Shown here: positions 12,019 through 24,532 of the stretch, one piece after another
Numbering within the stretch: the first letter of the stretch is position 1
Layout of the letters: each line of letters begins with the position of its first letter
Assembly (NCBI GenBank): GCA_037962975.1
Contig: CM075673.1
Coordinates: 164,196,667 to 164,260,666 of the forward strand
Source of the DNA: Clitoria ternatea
Taxonomy: Eukaryota > Streptophyta > Magnoliopsida > Fabales > Fabaceae
Direction of reading: 5' to 3'
Length of the DNA: 64,000 bases
Position numbers and translations under genes: made by a program
The notes under the pieces: generated by a model
What the model was told of the DNA's origin: nothing
The model's input: only the letters and a program-made list of their open reading frames with translations
The model's database searches: none

Positions 12019-15000
12019 ATGTCGTTTTACATTGGTCGTGAGGCTTCAAAGGTTTTTCATTTCTCTTAACTATTCTGATTATTATTTGTGGTATTTTTTT
12101 TTCTTTTTTTGAAGTTTGTTTTAATCTATGTTTGGTTTTTGATGTTTTGATGTCTGTTTTGTGTAGCTATGGAAGAGAATTTGTGCAGAGATTACTACAG
12201 AGATCAACCTCCTTGCCGAGAATTGGAAGTACCTTCTCGCTGGTCTTGTTTTCCAGGTTTATCTTTATTTCTTTGGTTCCTATTTTGACCTGCTTCGTGT
12301 AATGGTTTAGTGTGGTTCCATAAGTTGTGGTTTCCCTTCTCTTTAAAGAATGTGAAGATTTTAGTTTTTTGTTTTCCTTTGATGGCAGAAGTGTTTTTTG
12401 GTTGTTGGAATTTTACTTTCCATGTTACCAAGAGCTTAAGTTTTCTCATTCAAGTTCTTGGTGTGATTAGTCGTTTTTTTTTCTGTGGTTAGGAATGTGT
12501 TTTGTTACTTTTGTAGTACTACCACTTGGTTTAATAACAGAACCTTGTGTTTTGTCAGAGATTATGTACAATGTCAAGGTTGATGGTTTTAATGTTTTCG
12601 CCTTTAGTTAGGGAATTGTAGCTTGTTACTGTTTGAAGCATAGTCTGTCATATTTTCTACCACTATGATGATTTGGCATATCATGATTCATGCTTTTCGT
12701 TTGGACTTTCACTTTCCAATTATTTGTTCCATTTGAAACACAAATTTAATCTGAATTCTATATGGAACTTTGTGCTCTCTAAAGATGATAAAATGTTTCC
12801 ATTTTCATCATGGGATACTTGTAATAGTTGCAACTAGTTGCTGGGGGGGGGGGGGGGGGGAGATATTGTGGACAAATGTTATAGGAGAAAGAAATTAGAA
12901 TGGCCAATTTTTGTAAAGTAGTACATGTTTGCGTGTTTCTATCCTTGTCTATGTTATGTTTGAATAAAGTGCAGCAGTATAGTACACTGGTTTACTTGAT
13001 TACTTGACATACTTTTATTTGTTTTGATGTTTGATCTCTGAATTTTAACTGTTTCACTACAGTATATACACGGTTTGGCTGCCCGAGGAGTTCATTATTT
13101 ACATAGGCCTGGGCCTACTCTACAAGATGTTGGATTCTTTCTTCTTCCGGTTTGTGATTGTTATTCCCTTATTTCTTTCTTTAAACCCTGAAAAACCAGT
13201 ACATAAAATGATAGGAATGCCCCTGTAATTTTTATTCTTGGTGCTGTTTACAGGAGCTTGGGCAAGACAAAGCTTACATAAGTGAAACACTGTTTGCATT
13301 TATCTTTGTATCCTTTGTTTTGGTAAGAATCTCCCCTTCCCTTTCATTGTCTCAATTTTCATGTATTAATTGCATGACTGTATTCTGTCATCATTTAACA
13401 TTCTATGCCCACCTTTATAATGTCTAGTAGAGGGCTGACCTATGTTTTACCTAACTATGGCATCTTCAATTTATGAAGAAGAAATTCTAATTTTACTAGG
13501 AATTTCCTTTTTTATTATGTGGCAATTATCAAGGTAAATATGGCTTGATCATGCGTGTATGTGCCGTAATGCCTCCTCTGGTGTTCCCTTGAAGTCAGAA
13601 TGCTAAGCTGTTATGGCCTTTTGTATATAGTTTTTTATGTCATTGTGGCTTTGTGAGGCCTGAAAAGTTACAAATGAAGTTTTTCAAGGGTTTTGTACTG
13701 ACTATTGAAAATGACATGTCAGAAAAAAGAGAATTACAAATGAAATAGAAGAAATATGGTTTCTTATTTTGTGGTTTGAAGTTTTCTCTTGTAGGTTTAG
13801 TACTGATTACAGTTAAGAATTATTTTACTCTTAATTCTCTAGATTTATTCCTTTTTTTAATTATTGTTTGATATTCTCTGCTACTACTGAGGTTTTAGAT
13901 TTATATGGTTTTCTGTGGCTTGTTTTTATTGTGAAAATGTTTCCTGTTTTTGTTTCTTGTTTTTTAGTTTTAATTACAAAACTGTCACCCTGTTTTCTAT
14001 TTTCAAAATTTTGTACAGAAAACGTTGAAAACAATTTTTTACTGTTTCCTGTTTTTATTTTATGGTTTTACTTTTTTTCAGTATAAATTTTTGGAAACAA
14101 GAAACATGATAGGAGTTTTGTAATTAAAATTGAAAACAAGAAATGAAAACAAGAAACGTTTTAATAATCCAAACATGGCCTTATTTAGTTCATTGAAGTT
14201 TATTTTTTTTGAAGTTCTCATATCAATGTGTCATTTTTCTGTATTTTTCTCTCTAAGTTTCATATATATATTCTTTGATATGTGCTTTTGCAGTGGACAT
14301 TTCATCCTTTCATATTAAAGAGCAGAAAGATCTACACAGTTCTAATATGGTGCAGGGTTCTAGCATTCTTAGTTGTAAGTGTACATCATATCATCTCAAG
14401 TTTATTGAAGGATTGATTATCATTTCAGGAATTGTTATTGAATTGGTGAGTAGGGTGTTAGATTGATGAAATAGGGTCAGCTTGCAGTATAAAATGCAGG
14501 CAACCGGTGTTCGCCTGACTAAAATTGGTTATTATGATGTTAATATGCCTTGCGTTTCTTTCATCTTATATGGTCCGCATAGTATAAATCTGGCCATTTA
14601 ATTGTTTCAGATAGAGTTGAGTACATTTGTGTGTGTGTGTCTGTGTGTATGAATATGCAAGGTTTCTCACTTAATCTGTCTATTGTGTATTTGTGAACTG
14701 CAGGCTTCTCAACTTCTTCGTATAATCACGTTTTATTCCACACAGCTTCCTGGTCCGAACTACCATTGCCGTGAGGTAAAATTGTTAGAGAAAAAGTGCT
14801 TGGAAAACATATACATGCTGTGTTGAAGTGTTACTTCTCTTTATTAGTAGTGTAAATTGCATGTGGGGTCTTTTATTTTTTTAGATTGTGATCAATTTAC
14901 CCACCCTACTTAATGTATCATGCAGGGGTCTAAGCTTGCCACATTGCCCCGTCCAGATAGTGTCCTTGAAGTCCTCTTAATTAATTGTTAGTGTACATTT

Positions 15001-15913
15001 TTGTATTGCAGTTTTTAAGATTTGATACCTTTGTATTTGTTTTGGCACTCATTTCAATTTTAATGTGCAGTTCCGCGTGGTGTTGTATATGGATGTGGTG
15101 ATTTGATATTTTCATCACACATGATCTTTACGCTTGTTTTTGTGCTTACATATCATAAATACGGCACTCGGAGGTACAATTGGCATATAAATCTTTCCCA
15201 TTTTTGCTGAAGAATCAAGTCTTTCAAGAGATTTTGCGGCAGTAATTTTTGTTGTTTATATCTAAATTCTAACTTGTGACTATCTATGTTGATGACCCCT
15301 CTAGGTCAATAAAGCAGCTAGGGTGGTTGCTTGCTGTGATTCAGAGTCTTTTGATCGTAGCATCTCGTAAACATTACACGGTTGATGTAGTTGTTGCCTG
15401 GTAAGGAGCATTTTATTTGCGTCTGATTTGTTAATAAAACTGTATTATTTGTCCCTTTTGTTTTGTATTGATTTTTTGGTCCATGATTGTCAGGTACACA
15501 GTTAATTTAGTGGTATTTTTCATTGACAAGAAATTGGCAGGTTAGTGCATTTGTCACTTGGTACATAACTTAGCTATTTGCTCTTTGCTGTTGTTCTGAT
15601 TTAGTTATTCTGCAGAATTACCCGACCGGTCAATTGCAGCTGCAGCCCTGCTACCGTTAAGCATCAAAGACAAAGAAAGCAGGACCAAAGAGGAGAATCA
15701 CAAGCTATTGAATGGGAACTCAGGGGACCCTGCAGATCGGGTATGTGAATGTACTTGTCCTTTCCCATGTTCCTTTCATGTAATGTCTTTGTCTGTGATC
15801 TTGACATAACATGGCTATTCTAATTTTCTCAGAGGCAGAGAACTCAAGTGAATGGCAAGATCATTGAAGATGGCAATACACTCCATGCCGACTCTGCCAT
15901 GAACGGTGCATAG
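12019..15913 (+). CDS. IPCS: Inositol phosphorylceramide synthase (phosphatidylinositol:ceramide inositolphosphotransferase)
   Basis: Transfers phosphoinositol from phosphatidylinositol to ceramide in the Golgi, the first step to plant complex sphingolipids; in Arabidopsis the ERH1/IPCS family also restrains ceramide-driven cell death. Twelve exons with GT-AG introns join in frame: 12019-12051, 12167-12256, 13063-13149, 13254-13322, 14294-14374, 14704-14775, 14926-14986, 15071-15173, 15305-15400, 15494-15540, 15616-15740, 15833-15913. The 314-aa product (Arabidopsis homologues about 305) starts MSFYIGREASKLWKR, has several hydrophobic membrane segments, and carries the lipid phosphatase/PAP2-like catalytic triad: His181 in CGDLIFSSH, His222 and Asp226 in SRKHYTVDVV. 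The C-terminal tail after about residue 250 is hydrophilic and least conserved, as in the family. No disruptive change was seen. The start follows two uORFs; the 3' UTR follows 15914, its end not defined. The family assignment is secure; the exact paralogue is not. Confidence 0.95.
12843..12860. repeat. Poly-G tract (18 G) in IPCS intron 2
   Basis: Eighteen consecutive G on the sense strand within an otherwise AT-rich intron. Length is likely polymorphic and error-prone in sequencing. Confidence 0.9.
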
Positions 15914-17685
15914 GTGTTCGGGCCCAACACTTTACTGTACAAAATTGGATCTACTGCAAGATTGCTGGTGGAAAAGCTGCAACCTTCAATTTGAAGGATT
16001 CGTTGCATGAACTTTTTCACTTATATTAATTCAAATTAGTAAAGTCTGATTTGTATTAATGAATTGTAACTGGGTTGTGCTTTTCAACATTTTGCAGCCC
16101 CGATCCAATGTTTATGGTTAGATTATAATATAATCGATCAGCATGTGCCATAGAAAATTTCAAATCCTTCTTATCTACATCATTGAAACCATGTGCTCAA
16201 TGTTGTCAAGTTTATTATTTGTTGATATTTTTTTATTCTTGCACCACTCACATGGTAACCAACCTCTAATGATCATGTAATACGCCACGAATGTAAAAAA
16301 CAAAATTGAGGCAATTCCAATACCTAGACCAACCTTGCCTAGTTTAAAGCAAAATTCAAACCTTCAATACTTTTTGCTTATTGAAATGGGGTTGAAGGTG
16401 GAAATGGGTACATGGAATTCAGGTAATTAGTGTTTATTGGAGAGAGCTCATTCTCTCTGAAATGATGAGGTTGATCTTGGTAATCAAAAGGATGTGTGCT
16501 TTTTATTCTTAAAATTTGAAAATGGTAACTAGCACATGATGTTTTGACCGTGCATGTGTTTGTTTTACGCATAACGATGTGTGCTTTCTATTGTCTATTG
16601 TCCTATTGCTTGTCCCTCTTCTAACCCCTATTTGGGTGTTTTAGTTCCATTCTACTCAAATAGGCTTGTGTTTATAATACCAAGTACTAACTCATTGCTG
16701 ATGCAGCACATCACATGCACCATCACATTGTCACATGGGGTACCCCTCTTCACGCGTTTTGTGGCCCTTTCTTGGGCTGAACCACTTGGTTTTTTAAGTG
16801 TAATATCATTTCGTTAACTTATAGACATCTTCATAGAAGAGATAACCGGTTCATAGTTTTAAGACTATTTCATTCTAAACAAGAATTGAACCCTCAATAT
16901 TTGATTAAAGGAAAATGAGTCTCTTTCACTTAATTATATTCTTAAGTTTAAAACATTTGATGTAATTGAATTAAGTGTCATATTTATCAACAATTAATAA
17001 TATATTGTTACTAAAACAAAAGTGTAAGTGTAAGGCTTGTGGCCACGCATTATTTTATGTACCTCCATTTATTACACAACCAACATTACTCTTGGCTTGC
17101 GGTATTTGTCTCTTAATAATGAAAGCAATTGTGTCATCATTATTTTTCATATATGCACCAGTATGGGATACGTAAATCAGATTGGTCAATATGTTACGTT
17201 TGGGATTTTTGTTTTCAATTGTGGAAATGTAGCACTGAAAAATGTAGAGTAAAGGCAAACTTCAGGCAATTACGTTCAAGAAAATGTTTCATATTTTGAT
17301 TTTGATTAATAATAATGATAAAGATTATTTTTTCATTTTATTTTCAAAGCATTGTATAGGATGCGGTAAAGATAATACTTATTTCCATCATTTTCTATAA
17401 AAATATTAAAAATGAAGAAACAAAGACATAGTCCCTCAAAATATCTCCACTAGTGGTTTAGTTGTTAATTTAAATTTATTTTAAGCTTACAACTTTATGA
17501 AACCCACCATGGTAGTTCTTTTTAATATATTTGGATAACCAAATCAACAAAGTAGAAAGTTAAATAAATTCAACGACTAAACAACGGATGTGAAATTTTT
17601 TTTATGGGGTAAGTTGTTTGCCAATTCTAAATAAAAATCAATAAGAAGATTCATATTTCGAATATTATATATATATATTTTTTAT

Positions 17686-17870
17686 CAATGTTTTCAGAAC
17701 TGGACCGGTCATTGAACTGGTGAAGACACTGGTTTAAGCAAACCATGAACAAATCGGAGTCCACTGTAGTTGAACTGGTAGTATTAAAAAATTGACCTGC
17801 AGCAGTCACGTAACTGGTTCACAGTTCAACTGGTTAGACCGGCCGGATCGGTTCAGTTTTGATAACAATG
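17686..17870. mobile_element. MITE-like element, hAT type (185 bp)
   Basis: The left end reads CAATGTTTTCAGAACTGGAC. The right end, reverse complemented, reads CATTGTTATCAAAACTGAAC: inverted termini matching at 16 of 20 positions. The interior is rich in AACCGGTT/ACCGGTC-type words, typical of a widespread plant MITE. Flanking octamers TTTTTTAT and ATTTCTAT agree at 6 of 8 positions, compatible with an aged 8-bp hAT target duplication. No coding capacity. Confidence 0.65.
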
Positions 17871-18340
17871 ATTTCTATAGATATTTTAGCTTACCATGAG
17901 GTCATGCAAATGAGATAAGGTTTTCGAATTAAATTTATTTAATACAAGCAAAAAGGCAACAATGGAAATCCACCAAAATGATGCCCATTTTGTTTATTTA
18001 TTGTATTGCACATTCAAAATTTGAAGGATGGCATTTTGCAATTACAGCTAAGTTAGCCTGGTCATGCAAGTGGAAGTGGCTTTTTCGTTAACACAAAAGC
18101 ATATAGGGTCTCTAGAATAATAATGATATTATAAACATAACATATGATTCCGAGTACCCCACATTAAAACACATCACCCAACAAACCAAGAAAAAAAAAA
18201 GAAGTAGTGCTTGCGCAATTTAAGCTGGAAAAGTTAGTCAATGACGAAAAGGGTGTGCACACTCATATTTGGGGAGACAAAAAATTAACCAACATACTCT
18301 TGTATTCCTTTGGTTGCAAATGAAAATGGAGTGGTGAATA

Positions 18341-18574
18341 GTTAGTATTAATTATGTATAGTGTTTGTTTGACTAATAAATTAAAAAGCTATTTTTGGTT
18401 AATTCAAGTTAAGATTTCGTAATTGGGAATTAAATAGATTGAAAATAAAGTTGTCGAAGTAAAATCATTTCATAATTAATATTGATCATGTATAATATCT
18501 GTTTGACAAACAAATTGAAAAGCTGTCTTTGGTCGATCCAAGTTAAGATTTTCTAATTGGAAATTAATCAGATT
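18341..18574. repeat. Diverged tandem duplication, period about 134 bp
   Basis: 18341-18440 and 18475-18574 share blocks such as TTTGTTTGACTAATAAATTA / TCTGTTTGACAAACAAATTG and a following TTCAAGTTAAGATTT / TCCAAGTTAAGATTT. Roughly 80% alike by eye. Confidence 0.7.
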
Positions 18575-20086
18575 ACTTATCATAGAGACACATCGACCAA
18601 CAAAGTTCAGCTTAAATAGAGAAACATAACTCAACGATTTTGTTGAAAGAGACAAGATTTATTAAATAATCTCTACATCTTGAATAGATTAGTCTTCCAT
18701 TTTTTTTAGATAAAAACAATATTTTAAAAAAGAGACACATAGCACAATAATAGGGTTGATACGTGAGTGATGATTGAGGCATGTCTTGAAATCCAACTAA
18801 CGACCACTTTCTTCCTTTACGTGCTGCTCCTTTTCCTGTATGAGGGTCCTGTTGATCCCCAAATAGGTGGTCTGAATAATCACACCACCTCCAACTTTGG
18901 GGCTTCATTCATTCTGTTTTCTGTTTTTGTTTTTTTCTCTGCGATCATTTCATGCACATCTTTATCTTTATCTTGTGATTTCTACGTACACCCTTTTCTT
19001 CTACCTTTTGATGAATGGAAATTGTTTTAGAATTGGTTACTGTATATTGAAGTATAGTTATAATTATTGGTATGGAAATTACGGTTGAAATTTTAAAATT
19101 TTAAAATTTATTGAGTGCATACACAGATTTTATTGTTTATAAAATATTTTATGTTAATTTTGATCATTAATTTCAAAATTAGTGTCTCTAATATATTATT
19201 TTATTTAGATTTGAATTAAATAGATTGTAAAAGATAGTAAATAATATCTTTATTTAATATTGAAAGTTGTGGGCATATATAACAACAAAATCAGCATATA
19301 GAGAAGAAATTTGAAAGCAAAAGGCGCCCAAGACAATTTCTTAGTTCTTATCGACAAACAAAAGTAACTTCACTTATGTCGCTTAGCAACAACAATGACT
19401 ATAATGCATTTTGATATACACATTTATAAGTGTTTTTATTTTTGGATTTTTTTCGAAAATGACGTGGTTTCAAAACTGCAGGACACGACATAAACAGAAT
19501 GTGAATGCGACCATTTAAAATTTGAACAACAAAGACAAAAATACATAAAGATAATCCTGAGTTTGTTTTGAAAATATTCTCTAAAAATTAAAAATGATGA
19601 ATGAGTTCTTTCATCATGCACTAATTTCAAAATTTAACTGAATTGAATAAAATGTGTGAGTTGTAATTTTATTAGATTTCTATATTGAAAACCAAAAACA
19701 TGTTCTAATTTGATTTTTTGTAATATTTTATTAAATTATGACAGAGACAAAAAATAAGATTTCACATGCAGGATTTTCCTTGAAAAAACTTTTTTACCCG
19801 TTCTTTTGTTCCTCCTCCTGTTGGAGATCACTGAGTGAAAGAATTTAGAATTCCTGTCTCCCTCCTTTAGGGCTGATGTTAATGTAGCTTGACATTTTAA
19901 TGTTTATATTGTGTTCTAGTGGCACTAATCAAGAGTTTCTTGGTGACGATTGTTTGGATTGACTTATATTTATTACTTTAAATAATTAATTATAAGTGGA
20001 GATTTGTTTACTGCATTATTAATGAGTTCGGTACTTCTTTTAACTTACAACAAAACACAGATTAAAAAAATCTTATTATTGATATC

Positions 20087-20089
<3 letters not shown>

Positions 20090-20146
<57 letters not shown>
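20090..20146. repeat. (AAT)n microsatellite
   Basis: About 18 AAT units. Confidence 0.97.
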
Positions 20147-20149
<3 letters not shown>

Positions 20150-20546
20150 TAGATGTAAAGTATTAAAAGTTTGAAATAATAGCTTTAACTCCTTAAAATC
20201 AATTCTTGCATTATATATGACTAATTTTCTTTAATTTCTTAATTTTAAATTTTAAATGATCGAAGTCTTTACATCTTTTTTAATTTAATCACAATTTGAT
20301 TGAATATTGGAACATAACCCTTTGGATTTTGATATTTTATTACACGGTAAAACTAAAACACTTACAGAAACTATCAAGTTTTTAGGATCATGAGATAAGG
20401 GCTGTGTCTCCCTCAATACTGGTCACTTTATGATTTAATTGGTTTAGATATCTTTATCTTTTAAATTTTATTTTTTTTCTTTTGTTTCTTTTAAAAATCA
20501 AAACTATGTTTGATCTCTCCTTTGTTGGTTTTTGTAGGTTCCTTTT

Positions 20547-21142
20547 ATGCAAAGGACTAGAAGTGCCAATATCGATGTAGAGTTTGATCTATAATTGATA
20601 GTGAGGTAAACTATGATACCTCTTCATCTAAAGCTTCACAAATCCACCATTTTATTCTTAGATACCTACAAAGATTTATGGCCCGTTCTATCTTTGGATG
20701 GTTTGAGAGTCCAAGCACTATTAGGCTTACTGAGCTATATCTTTTGCAGGCTATGTTAAATGTCGACCATGTGGACTTTACCCAACACCTTTGTAGTCAA
20801 TTCTCTAGGGTTGGCAAGGCTGGTGCTTAAAAGATTTTAATTGGTGGTTATATCACACTTATTGCTTGATACTTAGAGATTGACCTATCACATGATAAGG
20901 TCAATTTGTAGCCCCTAGAAGGTTGATATGGATGAGCTAATCCATATGGGTATGATTGTTAAAGATTTAGGGTCGTATTGTCTTGTTATTCCTGGTCGTG
21001 GAGTACCTTACCCTACTCTCATGGGGATGAAGGGTAAGCATTTTTTTCTATTTGCAAGTGACGGTGAACCAACAAATGATGAACCTCTTGATAGAGAGAA
21101 ACCCTTACCACACCAGCCAGACCCCTCTCACATTGGCCCTTG
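20547..21142 (+). pseudogene. Retroelement-encoded protein fragment (plant transposon protein-like)
   Basis: Reading from ATG 20547 gives several in-frame stops and frame changes. Segments such as LNVDHVDFTQHLCSQFSRV, ILIGGYIT and, in the open stretch 20928-21142, the KVDMDELIHMG and YCLVIPGRGVPYP motifs resemble the uncharacterised plant retrotransposon domain found in Athila-like legume elements. The protein function is unknown to me, and the copy is clearly dead. Confidence 0.55.
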
Positions 21143-21756
21143 ATAAGCTCTTGGCTCCAATTTTCGCTTCTCTCAGCTTCATTCTCTCTTGATGGATATG
21201 ATGATTCGATATCTCAATCAAGGGGCTGGGATAGAGGCCGTGTATGAATGACACATCCAACAGGGCCTTCCTTCTCTAGAGTGATCTCTCCTGCCAGGTA
21301 AGTATTCTTTTCCTTTTGATTATCTACTTTGAACATTGAGGGCAATGTTCAATCTTAGTTTTGGGTGATAAGAAAGAATACTTTGGCTGATAGTTTAGGA
21401 TTTCCCTATTTTCTTGCATTGTGTGATCTTTTTTTTTATTTATTTGCATGACTGTTTTGTTTTTGTGATTGAATGCATTTTCTCTTGATTTGTTTGTTGA
21501 CTTGTAATTTCATGACTGCTTGGTAGTTAACACTAGATATAGAGCCAAAAAGCATCCTGGGAACCCCTTGTGAAACTTATAAAAGATCTTTTGAAAAAGT
21601 ACTTTTGAAAAGAGTGATTGTTTGAAAGCTAAATAATAGATGAAATAAAATCTGTGTGATTTAAACTTTCTCTAAAAAGACTTCCATAGTGAGCTTTTGA
21701 AATTGAAAAAAAAGGGTAAGGCATTAAATATTGAAACCTTCATTGTTCTTAATTGA

Positions 21757-21832
21757 GTGAATCTCATAGTTACTAATATTCTAGAACTTAGTTTTGGGTG
21801 AATCTCATAGTTACTAATATTCTAGAACTTAG
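21757..21832. repeat. 41-bp tandem duplication
   Basis: GTGAATCTCATAGTTACTAA and the following 15 bases occur at 21757 and again at 21798 without a mismatch, joined by TTTTGG. This is a recent local duplication in the retroelement relic. Confidence 0.9.
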
Positions 21833-22538
21833 CTCTTAACTTATTCAAAACGGTTTTTGATTGCATGTCTGTTTATGCTTATTTTTTGTTTGTTTGATCG
21901 AAAAGTATGTTGCATTTATAAACACATAAACCAAGTTTCCAGAAAGCAATCTGGGAAGGGAAACGACTTCCTCGCAGGTTCTCAAAGTTGTAATTTCACG
22001 AAGTTGCAAATATAATGACTTAAAAACTAGATATCTTTCGCACAATGGTTCATGAAAAAGTAATTAGAGTTCAACAACTTATAAATTGTCTAAAAGAAGA
22101 ATAAGGAGCTCAAAAACTTCAAATTCCGTAAAATACGAATAGAAGATAACTAAAGGATGCGATAATATGAAGCGAGAAAAAGTAATAACAGACTTGAATG
22201 AGAAGATCAAAACAAATTACAGAATTGTAAAACTGAACTTTAGATAATACTTCAAAGGAAGCTTATACTGGGATCTTTGCATGATCGTTTGTCTCGCAGT
22301 TCGGACTTGTAGATTGTTTGTGGACTCAAGTCTCACGTCTTCTAAGTATAAAGACAGTACAAAAAGAAAGAGAAAAAGTCCCTCGTCCAAGTCTAGTCAA
22401 AACTCATCCTCATCTCTCACACTCTTACCCTCCAGTCTCTCTAGTCTCTCATTCTCAGACAGATCTCTCAGTCTCCCAGTCTCCTCACAACCTTCTCTTG
22501 TTCTCCTTCTGTCCTCCCCCGTCCAATGGGTTGGGTTC

Positions 22539-22546
22539 TATTTATA
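22539..22546 (-). promoter_or_regulatory. TATA box of the solo LTR
   Basis: The minus strand reads CCTATAAATAGA, directly downstream of both tandem arrays, as expected for an LTR core promoter. It fixes the orientation of this LTR. Confidence 0.65.
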
Positions 22547-22589
22547 GGCTAAACACCACAACCGCTAATTCGTAGGATTGCGACACGTC

Positions 22590-22870
22590 TTCGACGGTTG
22601 TGAAGAGAGGCTCCTCGATCTTGACACGTTCCCAACAGTTACCAAAGAGGTCTTAACATGTCTTTAAAGGTTACAAAAGTGGTTTTTGATCTTGACACGT
22701 CCTCAACGGTTACAAAAAATAGTCTTTTGATCTTGACACATCTTCGACAGTTATCAAAGTGGTCTTCGATCTTGACACGTCTTCGACAGTTACAAAATAC
22801 ACTTTGGATTTTGACACGTCATTTGCAGTTACAAAAGACACTTCTGATCTTGACATGTACAAAACTTGCC
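22590..22870. repeat. Tandem repeat of about 39 bp with ACGT cores
   Basis: GATCTTGACACGTCTTCGAC-type units start at about 22617, 22653, 22688, 22729, 22768, 22807 and 22846 (spacing 35-41). Most carry GACACGT, an ACGT-core word of the kind bound by bZIP factors. The array sits upstream of the LTR TATA box. Confidence 0.85.
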
Positions 22871-23229
22871 AACTTTGTTGCTTGAAACTCTTACTTAACT
22901 CTTTTATTCAAAGAGCTTTTCTTATACTTGTAAATTTTTGACTAAGTCATCCTTTTGAGATTCTCTTTTCGTAAAGCTTTCAAGAACTTTGTTTCTGGAA
23001 GTTCTTCACATCAATTATTTTGAACATTGCTTCTTCGAAAGTCTTTTGTACATTGTTTCGAGACAAAGAATGATTTCAAGCAATATTTACTAGAGAATCT
23101 TTTATAAGTTCTCAAAAGATGTCCCATGACAACTTCTTGATATACTTTTATGATTTGTCTAGGAAAGGTTTCAAGCAATGCTTGTTTTCGAAAATAAGTC
23201 TCAAGGAACACTTTCTGAGAGAAAGCCTC

Positions 23230-23415
23230 GAGCAATGCTTTCTCGAAGAAGATTTCGAGCAAAACTCTCTTGGAGAAGATTTTGAGCAATGCTTTCTCGA
23301 AAAGAGATCTCAAGAAATGCTTTCTCGAGAATCGATCTTGAGAAATGCTTTCTCGAGAATAGATCTCGAGCAATGCTTTCTCGAAAAGAGATCTCGAGCA
23401 ACATCTTTTCGAACA
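23230..23415. repeat. 27-28-bp tandem repeat rich in TCTCGAGA palindromes
   Basis: Unit GAGCAATGCTTTCTCGAAAA + GAGATCTC. Units start at 23230, 23257, 23284, 23312, 23340 and 23368, with a decayed one after. Because 28 is not a multiple of 3 and the unit has few stops, spurious frames open on both strands. Confidence 0.92.
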
Positions 23416-24532
23416 TGTCTCTTTATTTAAAATAAATGTTTCGAGATAACTTCTCGAAAGGATTTTGAGATTTGTTCTTAAAATCCCTTTCGCAAAAATA
23501 TGTTTCGCACATCACTTTATCGAAAAGTCTCGAGCAACACTTTTCTCGAAAAGATGACTTAGCAAAAATATATTGTTTTTAGAAATATATTTCGAGATGA
23601 CTTCTCAAAAGACTTCTCTGATTACTATCTCAAATTTTTCATGGAAGTATATTTCGAGAAAATCTTAGCTCAATATGTTTGACTTGTATATATCTTTGAA
23701 ATATCTTTTTGAGAATTCAAGATTTTTTCGAATATAATTTTGAGATTTGTGGTATAACAATGTCTTACAATGATAAAGACACATTTAGGTCTTATTCTTG
23801 AACTTCAAAATATTTGCATGATAATTAACTCTTAGTTGCCCCTTTTGAGCCTGCAAAAATGAATTTTTCTTTGAAACCCTTCATTGATATACTTGTTTTG
23901 AGGGTAAAGAAATAGAAAATTAAGTAAAGCAACTAAAAAGCCAAAAGGACTTGAGAAAATAAAGTGTGGGATGACAAAGTACAAAAGTTGAAAAACCGAG
24001 GAAAAAAATAAGGAAATAAAAAAAGATGATATTGAGTGATTTAAAAAGAGTGAATTTAAAAGGTCCACAAAACCTAGAATTTGCTATGCTTAGTTATTAA
24101 AATTATGAAAGTGAATCCCTCATGGTTGTTTTGCCTTTTTGATTTCCCATTTTTCTAGATTCTTTTTCCTTAACATTTCATCCCATGGCCCTATTACAAC
24201 CTTGAAAGACCTTTAGACTTTGACATGCTCTCTTTTAAAACTGTAGAGTTTATGGTTAACTATCAAGCCTCTGATGTCTTTGACTATAGGGATTTGAGTT
24301 ATACATTAATACCTTGAAACACTTTAAGTAAAACATATGAGAGTACCCTTTGTCTTTACATTGAGGTTTGAATATCCCTGAATGAAATAACGTCTGTTTT
24401 GGCATTTGAATGATCACCTTTGATTTTCATTGAAAGATCTCATTTTCTAAATTGGATTCCTTAGTATGCTAGGTTAAATGTTTATGTTTTTTATCTTGTG
24501 AATGTGATAATTGCTTAGGGACAAACAATACT

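Larger units (their letters stand above)
15914..20540. other. IPCS 3' UTR and intergenic DNA
   Basis: The IPCS 3' UTR probably occupies the first 150-250 bases. Beyond it I see no supportable gene. It holds a MITE (17686-17870), a local duplication (18341-18574) and an (AAT)n tract (20090-20146). Open frames at 16378-19630 on either strand lack homology that I recognise and look like chance frames. Confidence 0.7.
21870..23759 (-). mobile_element. Solo LTR (1.89 kb) with tandem-repeat U3, minus strand
   Basis: Flanked by exact ATGTC duplications (21865-21869 and 23760-23764). On the minus strand it begins TGTTATACCAC and ends GCATAAACA, canonical TG...CA termini. Order from the minus-strand start: an AT-rich stretch, a 27-28-bp tandem array (23415-23230), a 35-41-bp array (22870-22590), then a TATAAATA box (22546-22539) and a presumed transcribed part. 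No internal gag or pol, so it is a solo LTR. Superfamily uncertain. Confidence 0.85.

Noticed and set aside
18612..18908. 98-codon minus-strand frame
   Set aside because: Composition at the N-terminal half is protein-like, but I see no known motif, splice context or neighbour support. Too weak to call.
23011..23430. 100-120-codon frames on both strands with repeated Phe-Leu-Glu-Lys motifs; also a CRISPR-like look
   Set aside because: They are translations of the 27-28-bp tandem array in the solo LTR. The repeats are contiguous with no unique spacers, and the context is a plant genome.
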